A stretch of DNA of 64,000 nucleotides from Candidatus Helarchaeota archaeon (GTDB lineage Archaea; Asgardarchaeota; Lokiarchaeia; Helarchaeales; RDOG01), in the NCBI GenBank assembly GCA_019058315.1, contig JAHPZH010000004.1, positions 372,001 to 436,000 of the forward strand, given 5' to 3'. A program made the translations under genes and the position numbers. The notes below the pieces were generated by a model. It was given only the letters and a program-made list of their open reading frames with translations, was not told the origin of the DNA and made no database searches. Positions 1 to 8,161 of the stretch are shown one piece after another (position 1 is the first letter of the stretch; each line of letters opens with the position of its first letter).

Positions 1-278
1 TATCTGAGGGCATGTATGTCAAAACGGGACCAAATCGTGCTGAAGTTGGTGCTTTAACCGGGGATGAATGGCAAAGACAAGGTCTCGCTACTAATATTGG
101 TACCTTTTTGATGGAAATTGCTAAAACAAAGGAAATAAAATTCTTTGAAGGAGAAATTCTATTGGCTAACTTTAAATTAATAAATTTAATGAAAACCATG
201 AAAATAAAATATAATAAGGTTATAAGTCATGGGACGTTACATTTCGAGATTGATTTAGACGAACCTTTTTATGAATAA
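1..278 (+). CDS. GNAT-type acetyltransferase, C-terminal part
   Basis: The reading frame is open from the window edge (first full codon at base 3), so the gene starts outside the window. The visible part matches the second half of a GNAT fold. It has a strand with AEVGAL, then the acetyl-CoA loop WQRQGLATNIG (the R/Q-x-x-G-x-A/G signature), the following helix, and a strand-helix with ANFKLINLMKTMKIKY. Known members transfer an acetyl group from acetyl-CoA to an amine. The loop and following segment resemble GNAT domains of archaeal protein-lysine acetyltransferases, but the substrate cannot be told. The stop overlaps the next gene by 8 bases, suggesting co-transcription with the threonine ammonia-lyase. 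Confidence 0.7.
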   Translation, partial: SEGMYVKTGPNRAEVGALTGDEWQRQGLATNIGTFLMEIAKTKEIKFFEGEILLANFKLINLMKTMKIKYNKVISHGTLHFEIDLDEPFYE

Positions 279-1512
279 TAAAAAAAAGATGATAATTTTG
301 GAAGTTGATAATGTTAAACAGATTGAAAATGCTAAAAAAATGCTAGAAGCAATTGTACATGAAACTCCTTTAGAATATAATACAACTTTTAGTGAAGTCT
401 CAGGAAACCAAATTTATCTTAAATTAGAAAACCTACAGAAAACTGGATCTTTTAAAGTTAGAGGCGCATTTAATAAAATAATGAAATTGAGTGAAAAAGA
501 AAGAAAAAATGGAGTAATTGCTGCTTCTGCAGGGAATCATGGACAAGGTGTTGCTTTAGCAGCAAAGAAATCCGGAATAAAATCTACAATAGTTGTGCCT
601 AAAGGTACACCCATAATTAAAATACAAGCAATAAAAAGTTATGATGCCGAAGTTATTGAATATGGTAAAAGTTTTGATGAAGCCTACCAAAAGGCTTTAG
701 AAATTCAAAAAGAAAAAAAAATGACCTTTATAGAACCCTTTAATGATATGGATATTATTATTGGGCAAGGCACAATAGGATTAGAAATATTAAAACAATT
801 ACCTGATGTTGATATTATAGTTGTTCCAATTGGAGGCGGAGGAATAATTTCTGGTATTGCTTTATATTGTAAAAGAGTTAATCCTAAAATTAAAATTATT
901 GGAGTCCAATCTGAGGGTGTTAAGACTTTATATCACTCATTTAAAAAAGGAAAATACGAAATTCCAGAAATAAAGGATACTATAGCAGAAGGTATCGCTG
1001 TTAAGAGACCAGGAGATATAACTTTTAAAATAATTAAAAATACTGTGGATGATATAGTCACCGTAAATGATGATGAAATTGCAAATGCTATTTTAATGTT
1101 GATGGAAAGGGCTAAACTTATAGTTGAGGGGGCAGGAGCAGTTCCTCTAGCAGCAATTTTAAATAACAAAATACCTGCTAAAGATAAAAAAATAGTTTTA
1201 GTGTTATCTGGCGGAAATATTGATGTAAATTTAATAAATCGAATTATATTAAAAGGTCTTATTAAAGCTGGGCGTCTGTTAAAAATTGTAACTAAAATTA
1301 AGGATATACCAGGTAGTCTTTCAAAAATTCTACAAATAATTGCAGAAGAAGGTGGCAATATAATCACAATAGAACATAATAGAGCAAAAATCGACTTACC
1401 ATTTAAAGAAGCTGAAATTGAAATTGATTTGGAAACAAGAGATAGTTCTCATATTTCTAAAATTTTAAAACGTCTGAAGAAAGAGAATTACCTAATAGAA
1501 GTCGAGGAATAA
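271..1512 (+). CDS. ilvA: Threonine ammonia-lyase (threonine dehydratase) with ACT domain
   Basis: PLP enzyme predicted to convert L-threonine to 2-oxobutanoate and ammonia. The PLP lysine lies in GSFKVRGA (K62), followed by the SAGNHGQG substrate loop and the glycine-rich phosphate-binding GGGGIISG near residue 190. A C-terminal ACT domain (about residues 332-413, beginning near VTKIKDIPGSL) is typical of the allosteric or catabolic 400-residue form. The start at 271 is used because it overlaps the upstream stop; an ATG at 289 is also possible. It may supply 2-oxobutanoate for isoleucine synthesis or for threonine fermentation. Specificity for threonine rather than serine is inferred. Confidence 0.9.
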   Translation: MNNKKKMIILEVDNVKQIENAKKMLEAIVHETPLEYNTTFSEVSGNQIYLKLENLQKTGSFKVRGAFNKIMKLSEKERKNGVIAASAGNHGQGVALAAKKSGIKSTIVVPKGTPIIKIQAIKSYDAEVIEYGKSFDEAYQKALEIQKEKKMTFIEPFNDMDIIIGQGTIGLEILKQLPDVDIIVVPIGGGGIISGIALYCKRVNPKIKIIGVQSEGVKTLYHSFKKGKYEIPEIKDTIAEGIAVKRPGDITFKIIKNTVDDIVTVNDDEIANAILMLMERAKLIVEGAGAVPLAAILNNKIPAKDKKIVLVLSGGNIDVNLINRIILKGLIKAGRLLKIVTKIKDIPGSLSKILQIIAEEGGNIITIEHNRAKIDLPFKEAEIEIDLETRDSSHISKILKRLKKENYLIEVEE

Positions 1513-1552
1513 TCCTGATAAGTATAATTTAAAAAAAAGAGAAAGAGAAATA

Positions 1553-2131
1553 TTATTCTTGCATTTCCATCAATTTTGAAATTAATGCTATAGTAAAACC
1601 TTGAAATGTTAAAGCTATTCCTAGTATAAATCCAGTTATTGGAGCACTCACGAAAAAATACAGTCCAACAAATCTATTTACCGGGTTTACATTTACCAAT
1701 CCAGCAAGACCTATTAGATAGGATAATGTCATTGCATTAAAATTCGCCCGAAAACCTATTAACATTATAATAGGACCCGCTACACTTAAACCTACACCAA
1801 CCCATAAAAGATATAATTGTAATGAATAAGTAATTCCTTCGTCAATCACCGAATAGACAAATAAGAAAGTAATCAAACCGACTCCAACTAATGATAAAAC
1901 CGTACCTATAAATATACCTGATACATTTAATTTAATCATTATTAAAAACGAGATTTGCCAGATATTATTACCAAACGAACCCATTCTACTTGCAAACGCA
2001 ACTATCATAGCTAAAAATACTTGATCATAATAATTACCAAATGCTAATAGAGCTAATATTGGTCCTACTGCTATTAATGCTATTCCTGCCCAAGTTATAA
2101 TCAATTTTATTTTTTCAGGAATTTCAAACAT
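1553..2131 (-). CDS. Small multi-pass membrane protein, unknown function
   Basis: 192 residues with about five hydrophobic segments (near residues 10-30, 32-45, 65-90, 105-127 and 150-180), separated by short loops. There are no recognisable catalytic motifs. The N-terminus is cytoplasmic-looking and basic (PEKIKLII), and the C-terminus is a short charged tail. It may contain an internal duplication: ITWAGIALIAVGPILALLAFG resembles the later LLWVGVGLSVAGPIIMLIGF. That suggests a two-repeat arrangement of paired helices. It is transcribed divergently from the thiolase operon, with about 100 bases between the starts. I do not recognise the family. Confidence 0.7.
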   Translation of the reverse strand: MFEIPEKIKLIITWAGIALIAVGPILALLAFGNYYDQVFLAMIVAFASRMGSFGNNIWQISFLIMIKLNVSGIFIGTVLSLVGVGLITFLFVYSVIDEGITYSLQLYLLWVGVGLSVAGPIIMLIGFRANFNAMTLSYLIGLAGLVNVNPVNRFVGLYFFVSAPITGFILGIALTFQGFTIALISKLMEMQE

Positions 2132-2235
2132 TTAATTCCTCCAAATGCGAAGTATAAATAATTATTAAATCTTACACTTTTTTATCATTAATTTAAATCT
2201 TATCTCAAGTAAATATTATTAAATGGTGAAAGATT

Positions 2236-3396
2236 ATGAGAAAAGTTGCAATAGTAGCTGCTGGAGAATCCAAATTTGGAGATCGAGTTGGTAAAGAATA
2301 TGAAGAACTCATATCCGAAGCATATCTTGAAGCAATGTCAAGTGTGAATAATATAGAACCTAAGGATATCCAAGAAGCTTTTTGGGGATCGTTGGCCTTT
2401 GGTGGATCTCAACTAGGAAATATGAGTGCGCTTCTAGTTGATGGTATAAATATCATGGGTATACCTACTTCTCGGATTGAAAATGCTTGTGCGAGTAGTG
2501 GTTACGCCTTGAGATATGCTTTTTTTTCTATCGCTGCGGGAATAAATGATATTGTTATTGCTGGAGGGGCAGAAAAGATGCAAGATATTTCGCGAGCTAC
2601 AAGATTATATTGGTTCGGAGTGGGTGGAGATATTAAATGGGAACGCTTATCTGGAATGACATTTCCAGGGAATTATGCACTTATGGCTTCCAGACATATG
2701 CACGAATTTGGAACTAAAAAAGAAGATTTAGCACAAGTTGCTGTAAAAAACCACAAATTTGCATCAAATAATCCTAAAGCACAATTTCAAAAGGCTATAA
2801 CTTTAGAACAAGCGATGAAAGCTCCAATGGTAGCATATCCTCTCAATATTTTTGATTGTTGTCCTTTAACAGATGGTGCATCTTGTGTTATTCTATGTCC
2901 TGCTGAAGATGCTAAAAAATACACAGATACTCCAATTGAAATTATTGGTGCAGGGGCCGGAAGCGATCATTTAGCTTTATATCAAAGAGAATCATTAACT
3001 AGAATAGAAGGGGCAGTTAAAGCTAGTAAAATGGCTTTTGATATGGCAAAAATGACTCCAAATGATATAAATGTCGCTGAAGTGCATGATTGTTTTACAA
3101 TAGCTGAGATTCTAGCTTACGAAGATGTAGGTTTTTGTAAAAAAGGAGAAGGCGGTAAATTTATTTCTGAAGGTTTATCTGATATTGGTGGAAAAGTCCC
3201 AATTAACTCAGGAGGAGGATTGAAAGCAAAAGGTCATCCAATTGGAGCCACAGGTACTGCTCAAGTTTATGAAATATTTCATCAATTAAGAGGAGAACAT
3301 ATAAATCAAGTTGATGGTGCAGAAACTGCCCTAACTCACAATGTTGGGGGAACAGGGTCATCTTGTACTGTTCATATTTTTAAAAGGATGAGGTGA
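2236..3396 (+). CDS. Archaeal SCP-x-type thiolase (acetyl-CoA C-acetyltransferase)
   Basis: Condenses two acetyl-CoA to acetoacetyl-CoA, or cleaves 3-ketoacyl-CoA. The nucleophilic cysteine is C85 in ENACASSGY. HDCF (near residue 290) and the GHPIGATG histidine loop (near 338) are typical of the SCP-x-like archaeal class. The usual second catalytic CxG loop is NVGGTGSS, as in that class. The start is supported by GGTGA six bases before the ATG. It is first in an operon with an HMG-CoA-synthase-like gene 4 bases downstream and a DUF35 gene. In methanogens these three proteins form a complex that channels acetoacetyl-CoA into the mevalonate pathway. Here the partner is atypical, so the pathway is uncertain. 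Confidence 0.9.
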   Translation: MRKVAIVAAGESKFGDRVGKEYEELISEAYLEAMSSVNNIEPKDIQEAFWGSLAFGGSQLGNMSALLVDGINIMGIPTSRIENACASSGYALRYAFFSIAAGINDIVIAGGAEKMQDISRATRLYWFGVGGDIKWERLSGMTFPGNYALMASRHMHEFGTKKEDLAQVAVKNHKFASNNPKAQFQKAITLEQAMKAPMVAYPLNIFDCCPLTDGASCVILCPAEDAKKYTDTPIEIIGAGAGSDHLALYQRESLTRIEGAVKASKMAFDMAKMTPNDINVAEVHDCFTIAEILAYEDVGFCKKGEGGKFISEGLSDIGGKVPINSGGGLKAKGHPIGATGTAQVYEIFHQLRGEHINQVDGAETALTHNVGGTGSSCTVHIFKRMR

Positions 3397-3400
3397 AATT

Positions 3401-4429
3401 TTGAAATCAAAACTTAAAATTCTTGGATATGGAAGTTATATACCACGGTTTCGAATTAAAAAAGAAGAGTACGTTAAGACATGGGGAAGTTTTCAAGGTA
3501 AAATTCAAGAAAAATCTGTAATTGGTTATGATGAGGATACCTTGACCATGGCTGTTGAAGCTGGAAAAAATGCTTTAAAAAATTCAAAGGTAAAAAGAGA
3601 AGACATAAAAGTGATTACAGTAGGATCAGGATCTCCTCCTTACGCACTTCGTTCAATGTCCTCAGAAGTCGCCATGGCGATCGGTATACCTTTGGATATT
3701 GTTTTATTAGATTTTAAGGAATCTGAAAAGGCAGGAACAACTGGTCTATTAACTAGTATCGATATTTTATCTAATCGAGGAGGAACTGGTTTAGTAATTG
3801 GAAGTGATTCTCCTCTTGCAAAACCGAATGATGAGGTTGAACATACATTTGGGGCAGGGGCGGCTGCTTTAATCGTTGGAAAAAATGGTGGAATTGCTGA
3901 TATAGAGGGATATAGTTCTAACAATGTATCATTTATGGCTGATCGTTTTAGAAAAGATGGGGATACGACAATTCAAGATTTATCAATTGCATCTTATAAA
4001 AAATATGCCTATCAGAATTCAATATCTGGAGCGGTTACTAAATTAATGGATGAACTTGGACTAAAATCTGATGATTTTAATCACGCTTTTATTCAAGGGC
4101 ACGATAGTCGAGAACCTACTCGCGTTATACCGAAATTAATTGACAAAAAGAAGATCTATACAGAAACATTAAATGTTTTAGGTGATACTGGTGCTGCATC
4201 AGCATTGATTGGAATGATTGGAATATTAAGCAAAGTATCGAAGCCTAATGATAGAATCTTATGTGTATCGTACGGCTCTGGAGCAGGAAGCGAGGCTTTC
4301 AGTATATTGGTTAAAGATAAACAAGTTAATGATCCAGAAACACCTGATTTTGAGATGTATCTGAACAATAAAAATTATTTGGATTATAGTCAGTATATTA
4401 AATTTCGAGAATTAATAGATTTGGAGTAG
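3401..4429 (+). CDS. HMG-CoA-synthase-like protein lacking canonical catalytic residues
   Basis: 342-residue thiolase-fold protein that aligns along its length with archaeal HMG-CoA synthase. TTG start with GGTGA four bases upstream. The acid/base glutamate expected in VGSES is G77 here (VGSGSPPY). The nucleophilic cysteine expected in FACKAGT is E109 (KESEKAGT). The HQPN histidine region reads IQGHD, with isoleucine at the expected position and a histidine three residues later. It keeps the GAGAAALIV core strand and the GDTGAAS loop. It sits between thiolase and DUF35 genes, so it probably joins their complex. Ordinary HMG-CoA synthesis looks unlikely. A scaffold or another CoA-binding role is inferred. 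Confidence 0.8.
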   Translation: MKSKLKILGYGSYIPRFRIKKEEYVKTWGSFQGKIQEKSVIGYDEDTLTMAVEAGKNALKNSKVKREDIKVITVGSGSPPYALRSMSSEVAMAIGIPLDIVLLDFKESEKAGTTGLLTSIDILSNRGGTGLVIGSDSPLAKPNDEVEHTFGAGAAALIVGKNGGIADIEGYSSNNVSFMADRFRKDGDTTIQDLSIASYKKYAYQNSISGAVTKLMDELGLKSDDFNHAFIQGHDSREPTRVIPKLIDKKKIYTETLNVLGDTGAASALIGMIGILSKVSKPNDRILCVSYGSGAGSEAFSILVKDKQVNDPETPDFEMYLNNKNYLDYSQYIKFRELIDLE

Positions 4430-4438
4430 GTGAATTAT

Positions 4439-4861
4439 ATGGCACATGTTTCAGTTCCAAAATATTGGAAAATTTTACCCCAAAAATATAGATTAGTTGC
4501 AGGTAAGTGTAAAGAATGTGGACACTTAAATTTTCCACCTAGACCAATATGTGAAAAATGTAGCAAAACCGATACTCAAGAAGATGTTGAATTAAAAGGT
4601 CGTGGAAAAGTTTATACGTTTACAATTATTGGACGTGGAGCAGCCCCTCCTGAGTTTGCAAAGATGCAGAAAAAATGCGGACCTTATGCTATTGCAGTAG
4701 TGGAATTGGAAGAAGGTCAAAAAATCAATGTCCAATTAACAGATTGTGATCCGTTTGAAATTAAAATTGGTATGCCAGTAACTGCAGTTTTTCGACAAAT
4801 TTACGAACAAGAATCGGTAATTCGTTATGGACTTAAATTCAGACCCGCTTTAAAAAAATAA
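4439..4861 (+). CDS. DUF35 rubredoxin-like zinc ribbon / OB-fold protein
   Basis: Acyl-CoA-binding OB-fold protein of the DUF35 family, about 140 residues. The N-terminal rubredoxin-like zinc ribbon has CKECGHLNFPPRPICEKC. The OB-fold follows, with GRGKVYTFTII and PYAIAVVELEEG. In archaea DUF35 bridges thiolase and HMG-CoA synthase and holds the shared CoA tunnel. In bacteria it is also the small subunit of some beta-oxidation-like thiolases. The ATG at 4439 is preferred over the GTG at 4430 because AGGTGA lies five bases before it. It is the last gene of the operon; the stop is followed by a T-rich stretch near 4890. Confidence 0.88.
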   Translation: MAHVSVPKYWKILPQKYRLVAGKCKECGHLNFPPRPICEKCSKTDTQEDVELKGRGKVYTFTIIGRGAAPPEFAKMQKKCGPYAIAVVELEEGQKINVQLTDCDPFEIKIGMPVTAVFRQIYEQESVIRYGLKFRPALKK

Positions 4862-5071
4862 TGAAATAAAACTTTTAATCTATCTTTGTGGATTTTTTTC
4901 AAGTTCCTTTCTTAAACCTTTAACAATTCGACTCATATTCTGTTCGCCTTTTTTTTCTCTAAAATAGAAATCTTATTCACTTTAAAATCTTGCCAAAGAT
5001 ATTTAAATTATGATTTATCATTCATAACTACAAATAATAGGGTTAAATATTATTTATTTGGAGGTTTTATA

Positions 5072-5611
5072 ACGGTTAAAATATTAATTACAAAAGATTC
5101 TTGGCTTAGTGAATTTAAAAAAGATAAAAATTATGGTGCTGGAAAAGGATGGAAAGAAAATTTTAAAGAAGGACGTCCTGCCTTGTTTCTCGGGTTCGGT
5201 GGTAGAGATAAAAAGATAGTTGTACTTGGCTTTGACACAGATGAGTTGAAGGGAAAAGATATTAAAAAGGCAACATTGAAATTAGCTGTTGTTTATTCTG
5301 GTTCTGCCAAGGAAATGGTACACGAAGCAAAAGCTATATTGGAAGATTGGGACCAAGATAAGGTGACTTGGAACAATTTAAAAAAGTTTGGGCCAGTAAT
5401 ATCTACCGCCACGATTAAGGGTTCTTGGAACTATAACGCTAAACCTAAATGGATTGAATGGGACATTACTTCAATCGTCAAAGATTGTGTTGCTGGAAAA
5501 GCCTTTGGTATTGCTATAGATACTCAAGGAAGTGCAGGAGTTGATAGACAAGTCGAGCCTAGTGAGTCTGAAAATGCCGACCTACGTCCCTATATCGAAG
5601 TGGAGCTATAA
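5072..5611 (+). CDS. DNRLRE-type beta-sandwich (CBM96-like) protein, probable ACG start
   Basis: Single-domain beta-sandwich of the DNRLRE type. These domains occur in secreted or surface carbohydrate-active proteins, although no signal peptide is seen here. Features are DSWLSEF, a NYGAGKGW strand, VVLGFDTDELKGKDIKKATLKL, EDWDQDKVTWNN, WIEWDIT and a C-terminal strand. The first in-frame ATG/GTG/TTG is TTG at 5183, which would cut off the first strands. The frame is open upstream, and GGAGGT (5060-5065) precedes ATA (5069) and ACG (5072), so one of these probably starts translation. No domain partner is attached. A sequencing error at the start codon is the alternative. Confidence 0.65.
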   Translation, partial: TVKILITKDSWLSEFKKDKNYGAGKGWKENFKEGRPALFLGFGGRDKKIVVLGFDTDELKGKDIKKATLKLAVVYSGSAKEMVHEAKAILEDWDQDKVTWNNLKKFGPVISTATIKGSWNYNAKPKWIEWDITSIVKDCVAGKAFGIAIDTQGSAGVDRQVEPSESENADLRPYIEVEL

Positions 5612-5751
5612 AAAAAAATAATTTTTATTATTTTTTGATGATTATAATAAAAAATGAATAGAGAATCCAAAAAGTGATTGAATTAATGTTTCAATTTCAA
5701 AAATTAAAAAAATCTAGATTATAGAAATTTTAACTAATAAAGAGGATAATA

Positions 5752-6885
5752 TTGAATCAGTTGATATCATTTCTAGTAATTTTAATAATGATTTCAATAT
5801 TATCCGTATTTTTAAAATATTCAATCGGTGTTTTAAAAAATAGAACTCAAATAAATCAATTATTTATCCTTTCTTTCATTTTTTTCGGATTTGGAATACT
5901 CTCTGACCTCATAAGAATTTTAGAAATTATATTTTTGGGAACTATCAATGAAAATATAGATAAAATTGTCTTTATCTTGAAAGTATTTCTTTATTTCTTT
6001 GGAACTTCCACTATTATTTATATTATGCAAATATTAAGCAGACAAAGTGGTCATCATACGAAAAAAGATACTGCAATAAGTACATCCTATTATATTTTAA
6101 ATCCATTTATCTCAATTTTAAATAGTTATACATTTATTAAAACAAATATTAACGAATATGGATTTTATTTTTTTCAAATCAATCCTTTTGTATTTTTATT
6201 AACTTTAGCAATATTATCTCCTCTTTTTGCTTATGTTTTTTTTAAAGTTAAAGTTCTTAAAAGCGAGATTAAAAGTGAACTAACGAGAAAACAAGTAGAT
6301 GTCTGTATAACTGCTTTTATATTAATTGAAATTAATTGTACAACAATTCTTATATTTTATTCATTGTTTAATAATTCGATTTATATCCTAATTACAAATC
6401 TTTTGATATTATTAACGTCTACTTATGTTTTTACTTTTTCATTATTTCGAAAATATCCAGATTTTTTAAATGCTGTAAGTACTTATTATTCTATCAGATC
6501 TATCTATATAATAGGAGGTAAAGGTGTTATTATTTATGAGTATGATTTTCAGAAAGAATCTTTAAAAGATCCTCTATCTACAAGAGAGTTATTATTAGGA
6601 GGTTTTTTATACATAATAGATAGTGGTTTAGTTACATTATTCGACGCAAAAGAGGATATTAAGTCAATAAATATTGGAAATATGAATTTAATATTTACTC
6701 ATGGAAAATATGTTTTTGGATTATTATTAACTACAGATTATACTTTTGTTATGGCTCGTAAATTAAATAATTTTGTTGAAAAATTTGAAAATAATTATAA
6801 GAATATACTTGAAAATTGGTCAGGTGAAATTACAGAATATAATTCAGAAATTATTCAAAATTGGATAGATGAATTTTTTAGATAA
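5752..6885 (+). CDS. Multi-pass membrane protein with C-terminal longin/roadblock-like domain
   Basis: 377 residues. The first about 230 form six to seven membrane helices. The last about 140 are soluble, with the order strand-strand (SIYIIGGKGVIIYEYDF), helix (TRELLLGGFLYIIDSGLVTLF), three strands, then a long helix (ARKLNNFVEKFENNYKNIL). That order is a longin fold, the fold used by eukaryotic trafficking and GTPase-regulating proteins and common in Asgard archaea. TTG start with AGAGG upstream. It lies 15 bases before a paralogue of the same design, so the two may form a heterodimeric membrane sensor or adaptor. The family name is not known to me; the longin call rests on predicted secondary structure. 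Confidence 0.7.
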   Translation: MNQLISFLVILIMISILSVFLKYSIGVLKNRTQINQLFILSFIFFGFGILSDLIRILEIIFLGTINENIDKIVFILKVFLYFFGTSTIIYIMQILSRQSGHHTKKDTAISTSYYILNPFISILNSYTFIKTNINEYGFYFFQINPFVFLLTLAILSPLFAYVFFKVKVLKSEIKSELTRKQVDVCITAFILIEINCTTILIFYSLFNNSIYILITNLLILLTSTYVFTFSLFRKYPDFLNAVSTYYSIRSIYIIGGKGVIIYEYDFQKESLKDPLSTRELLLGGFLYIIDSGLVTLFDAKEDIKSINIGNMNLIFTHGKYVFGLLLTTDYTFVMARKLNNFVEKFENNYKNILENWSGEITEYNSEIIQNWIDEFFR

Positions 6886-6900
6886 ATTTAGAATCTATAA

Positions 6901-8049
6901 ATGGGTAAGGATTTAATGATAAGATATATAGTTGAAATATTAGTTCATGTAGTTATAATATTCTATTTAATCTCTTTATTACGAGTAATTATAGAATATT
7001 TAAAAAATAGAACAAACATTAATCAAACATTTGTAATAATGTTCTCAAGTATCGGATATGGAGTATTATACGATTGTATTCGAATTCTAAACTTTCTTGT
7101 TTCTGGTTATTTTAATGTATATTTCGATAAAATCAGCTTTCTTTTTAAGTTACCTACAGTTCTTATAGCGTATTCTTTTTTAGCACGAATATTGTTTAAA
7201 TTTATGGAAGTAAGCGGTTATAACATAAAAAAATATATTCCTATTAGGATATTTTTCCTTGGAATGTTCATTATATTATCATTTTTAAATTTATTTACAT
7301 ATTATCAATCTTATTTTTATGATCTATTTGGATTTTATATGTATATGGTTAATCCAATACTTCGCATTATTATATATTTCTTGTATACTCCTTTTTTTCT
7401 AATTTTAGGAATTAAGGGTATGAAGCTCTTATCCGAAATAGAAAATAAGGTTATAAAAAGGAGAATAACTTGTATGTTCACCTTTTTTGGAATTCTAATC
7501 ATGGGACGATTATACAATTTGGGATATTTTTCTCCATTCTCTAATTATATGTCCACATACATAATAGACTTTTTAATAATATCAATAAGCTTATTTTGCC
7601 TGTGTAGTTTTGCTATTAAATACCCTGAACTGCTTCAATTAATTAGTACATATTTTTCTGTAAAATCTGTTTATATAATTCAAAAAAATGGCACTTTAAT
7701 ATTTGATCATGATTTTAAGGAAGAAATTTCTCAGCACCCAATCTCTCCAAAACAAATCCTATTAGGAGGATTTATTTATGCAGTTAACAAGGGCTTAAAA
7801 TCATTTTTTGATCTAACAGGAGAAATTAATGTTATAAATTTTGGAAAATTAATTGCTTTAATTAAACATGGCAAATATATATTCGTTATATTGTCCGCTT
7901 CAGAAAATACTCCTACAATACAACAAAAATTAAACTTATTAATTGAAAAATTTGAGACATTATATGAATATGAACTTGAAAACTGGACAGGACCTTCCAT
8001 ATTTAAATCTGAAGATGTTAAAAAATTGATTTATGAGAGTTTCAGATAG
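6901..8049 (+). CDS. Paralogue of the preceding membrane-longin protein
   Basis: 382 residues with the same architecture and clear paralogy: KNRTNINQTF against KNRTQINQLF, then the shared soluble tail YFSVKSVYIIQKNGTLIFDHDF, QILLGGFIYAV and FGKLIALIKHGKYIFVIL. Membrane helices occupy about residues 10-235 and the longin-like domain about 245-380. A second in-frame ATG at 6916 is also possible as the start. The 15-base spacing suggests an operon. The conserved WTGP/WSGE near the end of both copies may be a family signature. Function is unknown. By fold, an interaction with small GTPases or vesicle-like machinery is possible but inferred. Confidence 0.7.
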   Translation: MGKDLMIRYIVEILVHVVIIFYLISLLRVIIEYLKNRTNINQTFVIMFSSIGYGVLYDCIRILNFLVSGYFNVYFDKISFLFKLPTVLIAYSFLARILFKFMEVSGYNIKKYIPIRIFFLGMFIILSFLNLFTYYQSYFYDLFGFYMYMVNPILRIIIYFLYTPFFLILGIKGMKLLSEIENKVIKRRITCMFTFFGILIMGRLYNLGYFSPFSNYMSTYIIDFLIISISLFCLCSFAIKYPELLQLISTYFSVKSVYIIQKNGTLIFDHDFKEEISQHPISPKQILLGGFIYAVNKGLKSFFDLTGEINVINFGKLIALIKHGKYIFVILSASENTPTIQQKLNLLIEKFETLYEYELENWTGPSIFKSEDVKKLIYESFR

Positions 8050-8127
8050 AATCACCTCAAAATTTTAAGAAAATCCAAGCAGAATGTTCTATTTAAAAAG
8101 GTTTTGTTTTTTTGGAATTACAAAACA

Positions 8128-8137
8128 TTTATAAATA
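8128..8137 (+). promoter_or_regulatory. Archaeal TATA box of the DHH-RadA gene
   Basis: TTTATAAATA sits 25-34 bases before the ATG at 8162, and there is no Shine-Dalgarno sequence between them. This spacing puts the transcription start at or next to the ATG, so the mRNA is probably leaderless. Confidence 0.55.
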
Positions 8138-8161
8138 AAATCAAGAACCCTCTTCCTTTTC

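Noticed and set aside
933..1367. Long open frame on the minus strand inside the threonine ammonia-lyase gene
   Set aside because: The plus-strand frame has clear enzyme motifs throughout. The opposite frame is its shadow, with no domain or ribosome site. Similar antisense frames at 3640-3924, 4156-4368, 51189-51572, 43106-43480 and 45714-46055 were rejected for the same reason.
4880..4936. 18-residue minus-strand peptide MSRIVKGLRKELEKNPQR
   Set aside because: It looks peptide-like but has no good ribosome site, and nothing supports translation.
5183..5611. TTG at 5183 as the start of the DNRLRE protein
   Set aside because: It removes the first conserved strands of the domain and has no ribosome site. 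The upstream frame with GGAGGT fits better.
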